From contig NZ_JAJNEL010000001.1 of NCBI RefSeq assembly GCF_029428675.1, positions 2,108,001 to 2,172,000 on the forward strand: a stretch of DNA of 64,000 nucleotides. The letters run 5' to 3'. Numbering within the stretch: position 1 is the first letter of the stretch; each line of letters opens with the position of its first letter. Both the position numbers and the translations under genes were made by a program. A model generated the notes under the pieces. That model had not been told where the DNA came from. It worked only from the letters and a program-made list of their open reading frames with translations, and did not search any database. The stretch is from Streptomyces sp. JH14. GTDB taxonomy: Bacteria > Actinomycetota > Actinomycetes > Streptomycetales > Streptomycetaceae. Positions 59,809 through 64,000 of the stretch are shown piece after piece.

Positions 59809-61970
59809 CAGTCACGCCTCCCGAGTACCGCGGCGAGTGTCTGCGCCTCCGGGGTCTTCTGCGACTCCGGGTCGTACGGCCTGATCTCCGGGGCGTAGAT
59901 CGAGCCGTCGTGCTGGATCTTGGGCAGTGACTTCTGCGGGGTGGGCAGCAGCGCCTTCTTGAGGTCCTGCTTGCCGGAGTCGTCGAGGCCGTAGAGCGCG
60001 TTGTAGATCTTGCGGACGGCGGGCCCGGAGGCGCCGGAGCCCGTACCACCCTGGGAGATCGTCATGACGATCGAGTAGTCCTTGGTGTAGGTGGTGAACC
60101 ACGAGGTCGTCTGCTTGCCGTAGACCTCGGCCGTACCCGTCTTGGCGTGCATCGGGATCTTGTCCTGCGGCCAGCCGCCGAATCGCCAGGCGGCCGTACC
60201 GCGCGTCGCGACTCCCGCGAACGCCTCGTCCATCTTGTCGCGCGTCTTCCGCGAGATCGGCAGCTTGCCGTGCGCCTTCGGCTTGATCTCCTGGACGTGC
60301 TTGCCGTCGGGGCTGATGATCGCCTTACCGACGGTGGGGGTGTACAGGGTGCCGCCGTTGGAGACCGCCGAGTAGATCGCGGCCATCTGGATCGGCGTGA
60401 CGAGGGTGTCGCCCTGGCCGATGGAGTAGTTGATGGAGTCACCCTCGCGCATGATGTTGCCTTCGAGGCAGTTCTCGTATGCGATCTTCTCGACGTAGGT
60501 GCCGTCCTTCTTGCCCTGCTTGCACCAGGCGTCCTTGTTGACCTTGTAGTAGTCCTTCTTCCACTGGCGGTCGGGGATGCGGCCGCTGACCTCGTTGGGC
60601 AGGTCGATGCCGGTCTCCTTGCCGAGACCGAACTCGTGGGCGGTCCGGTAGAACCAGTCCTTCGGCTTCTTGGGGTGGATGCCGCCGTCCTTCTTCCACT
60701 GGGCGTCGGCGAGCCCGTAGAAGACGGTGTCGCAGGAGACCTCCAGGGCCCGGCCGAGGCTGATGGGGCCGAAGTTCTCGGACTCGAAGTTCTTGAAGAC
60801 CTGGCCGCCCACGGAGTACGAGCTGGTGCACGGGTAGTGCCCGTCGAAGTCGTAACCCGCCTGGACCGCAGCGGCCGTGGAGACGACCTTGAACGTGGAG
60901 CCGGGTGCCGACAGCCCCTGGATTGCGCGGTTGAGCAGCGGGAAGTTGGACTTCTTCCCGGTGAGCCTGGCGTAGTCCTTGCCGGAGATGCCGCCGACCC
61001 AGGCGTTGGGGTCGTAGTTCGGCAGCGAGGCCATCGCGACGACGCGGCCGGTCTTGGCCTCCATGACGACGACGGCGCCGGAGTCGGCCTTGTAGTTCTC
61101 GTTGGTGTTCTTGTCGAACTGCGTACGGGCGACCTTCATCGCGTCGTTCAGCTCGTACTCGGCGAGGGCCTGCACGCGCGCGTCGATGGAAGTGACGACG
61201 GTCGATCCGGGTTCCGCCTGGTCGTTCTTGGCCTGGCCGATGACGCGGCCGAGGTTGTCGACCTCGTAGCGGGTGACGCCGGCCTTGCCGCGCAGCTCCT
61301 TGTCGTAGGTGCGCTCCAGGCCGGAGCGGCCGACCTGGTCGGAGCGGAGGTACGGCGAGTCGGTGTCCTGGGCCTTGGTGATCTCTTCGTCGGTGACGGG
61401 TGAGAGATACCCGAGGACCTGGGCGGTGTTGGACTTGCCGGGTGCGGGATAGCGGCGTACGGCGGTGGGTTCGGCGGTGATGCCGGGGAAGTCCTCGGCG
61501 CGCTCGCGGATCTGCAGGGCCTGCTGGGTGGTGGCCTCGTCGGTGACGGGGATCGGCTGGTAGGGCGAACCGTTCCAACAGGGCTGCGGGGTCTTCGCGT
61601 CGCAGAGCCGGACCTTGTCGAAGACGTCCTTCGGCTTCATGTCGAGCACATCGGCGAGCCGGGTCAGGACGCCCTTGCCGTCGTCGTCCATCTTCAGCAG
61701 TTCGGTGCGGCTGGCGGAGACGACGAGCCGGGTCTCGTTGTCGGCGAGGGGCACCCCGCGCGCGTCGAGGATGGAGCCGCGGACTGCGGGCTGGACGACC
61801 TGCTGGACGTGGTTGTTCCTCGCCTCGTCGGTGTACTCCTGGCCGTTGCGGATCTGGAGGTACCAGAGGCGGCCGCCGAGCGTCAGCAGCAGGGAGAAGA
61901 CGAGGACCTGGATGATGATGAGGCGGATCTGGACCCGCTGGGTCCGGCCCGTCTCCGGAATGTTGCTCAC
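59808..61970 (-). CDS. mrdA: Penicillin-binding protein 2 (class B transpeptidase)
   Basis: 720 residues from ATG 61970. One N-terminal membrane helix (IRLIIIQVLVFSLLLTLGG), a pedestal/dimerisation domain (RGSILDARGVPLADNET), then the transpeptidase with SxxK as STFK (S358, K361), the SCDTVFYGLA second motif and HAKTGTAE as KTG, followed by a Pro/Lys-rich tail. Monofunctional elongation-type PBP; pairs with RodA. The last base overlaps rodA. About 60 bp after mreD. Confidence 0.96.
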   Translation of the reverse strand: MSNIPETGRTQRVQIRLIIIQVLVFSLLLTLGGRLWYLQIRNGQEYTDEARNNHVQQVVQPAVRGSILDARGVPLADNETRLVVSASRTELLKMDDDGKGVLTRLADVLDMKPKDVFDKVRLCDAKTPQPCWNGSPYQPIPVTDEATTQQALQIRERAEDFPGITAEPTAVRRYPAPGKSNTAQVLGYLSPVTDEEITKAQDTDSPYLRSDQVGRSGLERTYDKELRGKAGVTRYEVDNLGRVIGQAKNDQAEPGSTVVTSIDARVQALAEYELNDAMKVARTQFDKNTNENYKADSGAVVVMEAKTGRVVAMASLPNYDPNAWVGGISGKDYARLTGKKSNFPLLNRAIQGLSAPGSTFKVVSTAAAVQAGYDFDGHYPCTSSYSVGGQVFKNFESENFGPISLGRALEVSCDTVFYGLADAQWKKDGGIHPKKPKDWFYRTAHEFGLGKETGIDLPNEVSGRIPDRQWKKDYYKVNKDAWCKQGKKDGTYVEKIAYENCLEGNIMREGDSINYSIGQGDTLVTPIQMAAIYSAVSNGGTLYTPTVGKAIISPDGKHVQEIKPKAHGKLPISRKTRDKMDEAFAGVATRGTAAWRFGGWPQDKIPMHAKTGTAEVYGKQTTSWFTTYTKDYSIVMTISQGGTGSGASGPAVRKIYNALYGLDDSGKQDLKKALLPTPQKSLPKIQHDGSIYAPEIRPYDPESQKTPEAQTLAAVLGRRD

Positions 61971-62031
61971 GCGGTGCCCCCGGTGGTGGTCGGTCCGGCG
62001 GTCCGGGGGACGTCCCCCGGAAGGTGCAGCC

Positions 62032-62694
62032 TCACAGTCGCTTGACTCCCTTGATCCGTCCCGCCCGTGCCGCGCGGCTGCGGGCGGCCCTCACGCGCAG
62101 TCCGCCGCGCTGGCCGCCGACGCTGAGTCCGGTGCCGGAGGAGAGCCAGCCTGCCGCCAGGTCGCCGCCGCTGGAGGATTCGGAGAGCGGGTCGTTCTCG
62201 GTGCGTCTGGCGAGCGCCATGATCAGTGGAACGATGAACGGCGCGAGGAGCAGATCGTAGACCGCGGCGGTGAACAGCAGGCTGCCGAGGCCGACATGGC
62301 GGGCGGCGGTGTCCCCGACGAGGGCGCCGACGAGGGCGTACAGCAGCGTCGAACCGATCGCGGCGGCCACGACCGCGACCATCGGGACGAACGCGGACTT
62401 GAGCCGGCCGTTCTCCGGCCGGATGAGTCCGGCGACGTAGCCGATGACGCAGAGGACCAGGGCATACCGTCCGGCGGCGTGGTCGGCGGGCGGTGCCAGG
62501 TCGGCGAGGAGTCCCGCGCCGAAGCCGATCAGCGCGCCGGCGACATGTCCGTAGACGAAGGCCAGGCCGAGGACGACGAGGAGCAGCAGGTCGGGTACGG
62601 CGCCGGGGAGCTGGAGGCGGGCGAGTACGGAGACCTGGACGACGAGGGCGATCACGACCAGAGCGGTGGAGAGCAGAGTCCGGTTGAAGCGCAT
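62032..62694 (-). CDS. mreD: Rod shape-determining protein MreD
   Basis: 220 residues from ATG 62694. Five to six membrane helices (TLLSTALVVIALVVQVSVLA, LLLLVVLGLAFVYG, GALIGFGAGLLADLAPP, YALVLCVIGYVAGLI) then a basic tail ending in RIKGVKRL. It is the least conserved Mre protein; assignment rests on helix pattern plus position between mreC and mrdA. Confidence 0.92.
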   Translation of the reverse strand: MRFNRTLLSTALVVIALVVQVSVLARLQLPGAVPDLLLLVVLGLAFVYGHVAGALIGFGAGLLADLAPPADHAAGRYALVLCVIGYVAGLIRPENGRLKSAFVPMVAVVAAAIGSTLLYALVGALVGDTAARHVGLGSLLFTAAVYDLLLAPFIVPLIMALARRTENDPLSESSSGGDLAAGWLSSGTGLSVGGQRGGLRVRAARSRAARAGRIKGVKRL

Positions 62695-62714
62695 GGGTAT
62701 CAGCTCTGCCTCTG

Positions 62715-63734
62715 CTAGTTGACCGTGTTGCCGGTGGATCCGGAGGGGTTCGGGCTGCCGCTGGGGGTCCCCTTGATGTTCCCGACCACCCTTCCGCTGG
62801 TGTCGACGATGTCGCCGTTGGGCGAGATCGTGACCGTGACCGTCGGAGTGGGCTTCGGCTTCTCCGGCTTCTTCGGCTTCTTCGGCAGGACCAGGTCGCG
62901 GGGGTCCTCGCGCGGTGCCTGGACGACGATGCCGACGATGTCGAGCTTGGTGAAGCCGACGAACGGGCGGACGTAGACGGTACGCGTGAGGGCACCGCCC
63001 GACGGGTCGACGCGGACGACCTCGCCGACCGGGACGCCCGGCACGAACGGCTTGCCCTTGCTGGACCCGAAGGTGACCAACCGGTCGCCCTTCTTCACCT
63101 TGGCCTTGCCGTTGAGGAACTGGACGGACAGCGGGCGGTCGCCCTGACCGGTGGCGAAGCCCAGTTCGTCGGTCTTCTCCATGCGGGTGCCGACGGTGAA
63201 GTCGGGGTCGTTGGCGAGGAGCACCGTCGCGGTGTCCGGGCCGACGGTGGTGACCCGGCCGACGAGCCCGTCGCCGTTGATGACGGTCATGTCGCGCTTG
63301 ATTCCGTCGTGGGAACCGGCGTCGATGGTGACGGTCCAGGAGAAACCCTGGGCCGCTCCTATCGCGACGACCTCGGCAGCCTTGATGCCGTACTGCCCGG
63401 CGGCCGACGTCTTCAGCATCTTGTCGAGTGCGCGGACCCGGTTCCGGTTGCGGTCGTCGCTGCCGAGCTTCGTCTTCAGCGCGGCGTTCTGCTGCTCCAG
63501 GGCGGCGATCCGGTCATGCCGTCTGCCGGACGCCCGGATCGCCCCTATGGCGTTGCCCACCGGATCCACGGCTGCCGCGACGCCGTTCTCGACCGGCCCG
63601 AAGGCCGTTGCGGCGGCCCGCCGGGCGCCGTCCACCGGTGACCCCTCGCCGCCGCGGATGTCCACCGTGATCAGAGCGAATGCGATGGCGATCAGCAGAA
63701 CCAGGAGCAGCCGGCTCTCTCGTGTGTCCCTCAC
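62715..63734 (-). CDS. mreC: Rod shape-determining protein MreC
   Basis: 339 residues from GTG 63734 (VRDTRESRLLLVLLIAIAFAL). One N-terminal helix, a coiled coil (HDRIAALEQQNAALKTKLGSDD), then the beta-barrel MreC core (VTIDAGSHDGIKRDMTVINGDGLVGRV, LANDPDFTVGTR, DRLVTFGSSKGKPFVPGVPVGEV) and a Pro/Lys-rich tail. Scaffold linking MreB, MreD, PBP2 and RodA. 20 bp before mreD. Confidence 0.95.
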   Translation of the reverse strand: MRDTRESRLLLVLLIAIAFALITVDIRGGEGSPVDGARRAAATAFGPVENGVAAAVDPVGNAIGAIRASGRRHDRIAALEQQNAALKTKLGSDDRNRNRVRALDKMLKTSAAGQYGIKAAEVVAIGAAQGFSWTVTIDAGSHDGIKRDMTVINGDGLVGRVTTVGPDTATVLLANDPDFTVGTRMEKTDELGFATGQGDRPLSVQFLNGKAKVKKGDRLVTFGSSKGKPFVPGVPVGEVVRVDPSGGALTRTVYVRPFVGFTKLDIVGIVVQAPREDPRDLVLPKKPKKPEKPKPTPTVTVTISPNGDIVDTSGRVVGNIKGTPSGSPNPSGSTGNTVN

Positions 63735-63788
63735 GTGCGGCGGCCGTGCCTTCCTCGTCGGAATTTTCGTGCCTGTATATCAACGATG

Positions 63789-63819
63789 CGCCGTACGGGG
63801 CGGCAACGCCCGTACGGCG
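63789..63819 (-). terminator. Hairpin between mreB and mreC
   Basis: Perfect 11-bp stem (63789-63799 with 63809-63819), 9-nt loop, about 30 bp after the mreB stop. Likely partial termination that favours MreB over MreC/D. Confidence 0.7.
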
Positions 63820-63847
63820 GAACGCTGTGTTGCATCCCCTGAGGTGA

Positions 63848-64000
63848 CTACCTGCGGGGCTGGGCATCCAGCACCTGCTGGAGCGCCTCGAACTCCTCGA
63901 CACACTTGCCGGATCCGAGCGCCACCGAGTCCAGCGGGTCCTCGGCGATGTGGATCGGCATACCGGTCTCACGGCGCAGCCGCTCGTCCAGTCCGCGCAG
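63848..64000 (-). CDS. mreB: Rod shape-determining protein MreB (C-terminal 50 residues)
   Basis: Only the end is in the window: LRGLDERLRRETGMPIHIAE then DPLDSVALGSGKCVEEFEAL and QQVLDAQPRR. RRETGMP and DPL..VA.G.G are the conserved C-terminal MreB motifs. The rest lies beyond position 64000. First gene of the mreB-mreC-mreD-mrdA-rodA unit. Confidence 0.9.
   Translation of the reverse strand: MRGLDERLRRETGMPIHIAEDPLDSVALGSGKCVEEFEALQQVLDAQPRR

Noticed and set aside
1..64000. CRISPR arrays, insertion sequences, antibiotic cluster core genes
   Set aside because: No regularly spaced repeats, transposase motifs, or polyketide/peptide synthase domains seen; the deoxysugar genes fit wall-polymer rhamnose better than an antibiotic.

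Overview
The window looks like a core chromosomal segment of a Streptomyces (or a close relative). GC is very high with strong third-position GC, many starts are GTG, and the gene order is one familiar from Streptomyces: lepA-rpsT-holA, comEC-comEA, leuS, nadD-LCP-rsfS, proBA, obg-rpmA-rplU, rne and the mre cluster. I see no rRNA operon, insertion sequence, integrase, phage gene or CRISPR array. All assignments rest on reading motifs and gene order; no database search was run.

Layout. (1) 1-15.5 kb, mostly minus strand: the front of a long-chain acyl-CoA ligase, lepA, rpsT (plus), holA, a YceI-like protein, comEC/comEA, a DegV protein, a membrane-anchored coiled-coil protein, and leuS. leuS is preceded by a 12-residue Leu-containing leader peptide and a terminator hairpin, which suggests ribosome-mediated attenuation. 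(2) 15.8-18.7 kb, plus strand: a two-gene redox module made of a bis-haem ferric-reductase-like membrane protein and a NuoF-like flavoprotein fused to a ferredoxin domain. (3) 18.7-30 kb, mostly minus strand: two identical tRNA-Ala(GGC) genes, a histidine phosphatase that probably starts at CTG, rsfS, a LytR-CpsA-Psr (LCP) protein, nadD, two tiny membrane proteins, an M48 protease (plus), two membrane proteins sharing an SVVFDE N-terminal motif, proA and proB. (4) 30.4-43.8 kb: a cell-surface glycopolymer block between proB and obg. It holds rfbC, rfbD-rfbB-rfbA, galE, two GT2 proteins fused to CDP-glycerol glycerophosphotransferase (TagF-like) domains, and a GT4 glycosyltransferase. Its intergenic regions are unusually AT-rich and contain short palindromes. 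(5) 44-52.6 kb, minus strand: obg, rpmA, rplU, then a glycerol-1-phosphate-dehydrogenase-like protein and a cytidylyltransferase-like protein, then a very long RNase E/G. (6) 52.8-64 kb, minus strand: a TIGR03936-like protein, a repeat-containing membrane protein, a TIGR03960-like radical SAM protein, a CYTH-CHAD protein, and the elongation/spore-wall cluster rodA, mrdA, mreD, mreC and the end of mreB.

How the parts may work together. Blocks 3 to 6 share a cell-wall theme: an LCP ligase, dTDP-rhamnose and UDP-galactose supply, TagF-like polymerases, a possible activated polyol-phosphate supply (dehydrogenase plus nucleotidyltransferase), and the Mre/PBP2/RodA machine. The least described parts are the redox pair at 15.8-18.7 kb, the twin GT2-TagF fusions with the possible polyol-phosphate supply pair at 46.5-48.3 kb, the SVVFDE membrane-protein pair, and the TPxGH-repeat membrane protein at 53.7-55 kb.
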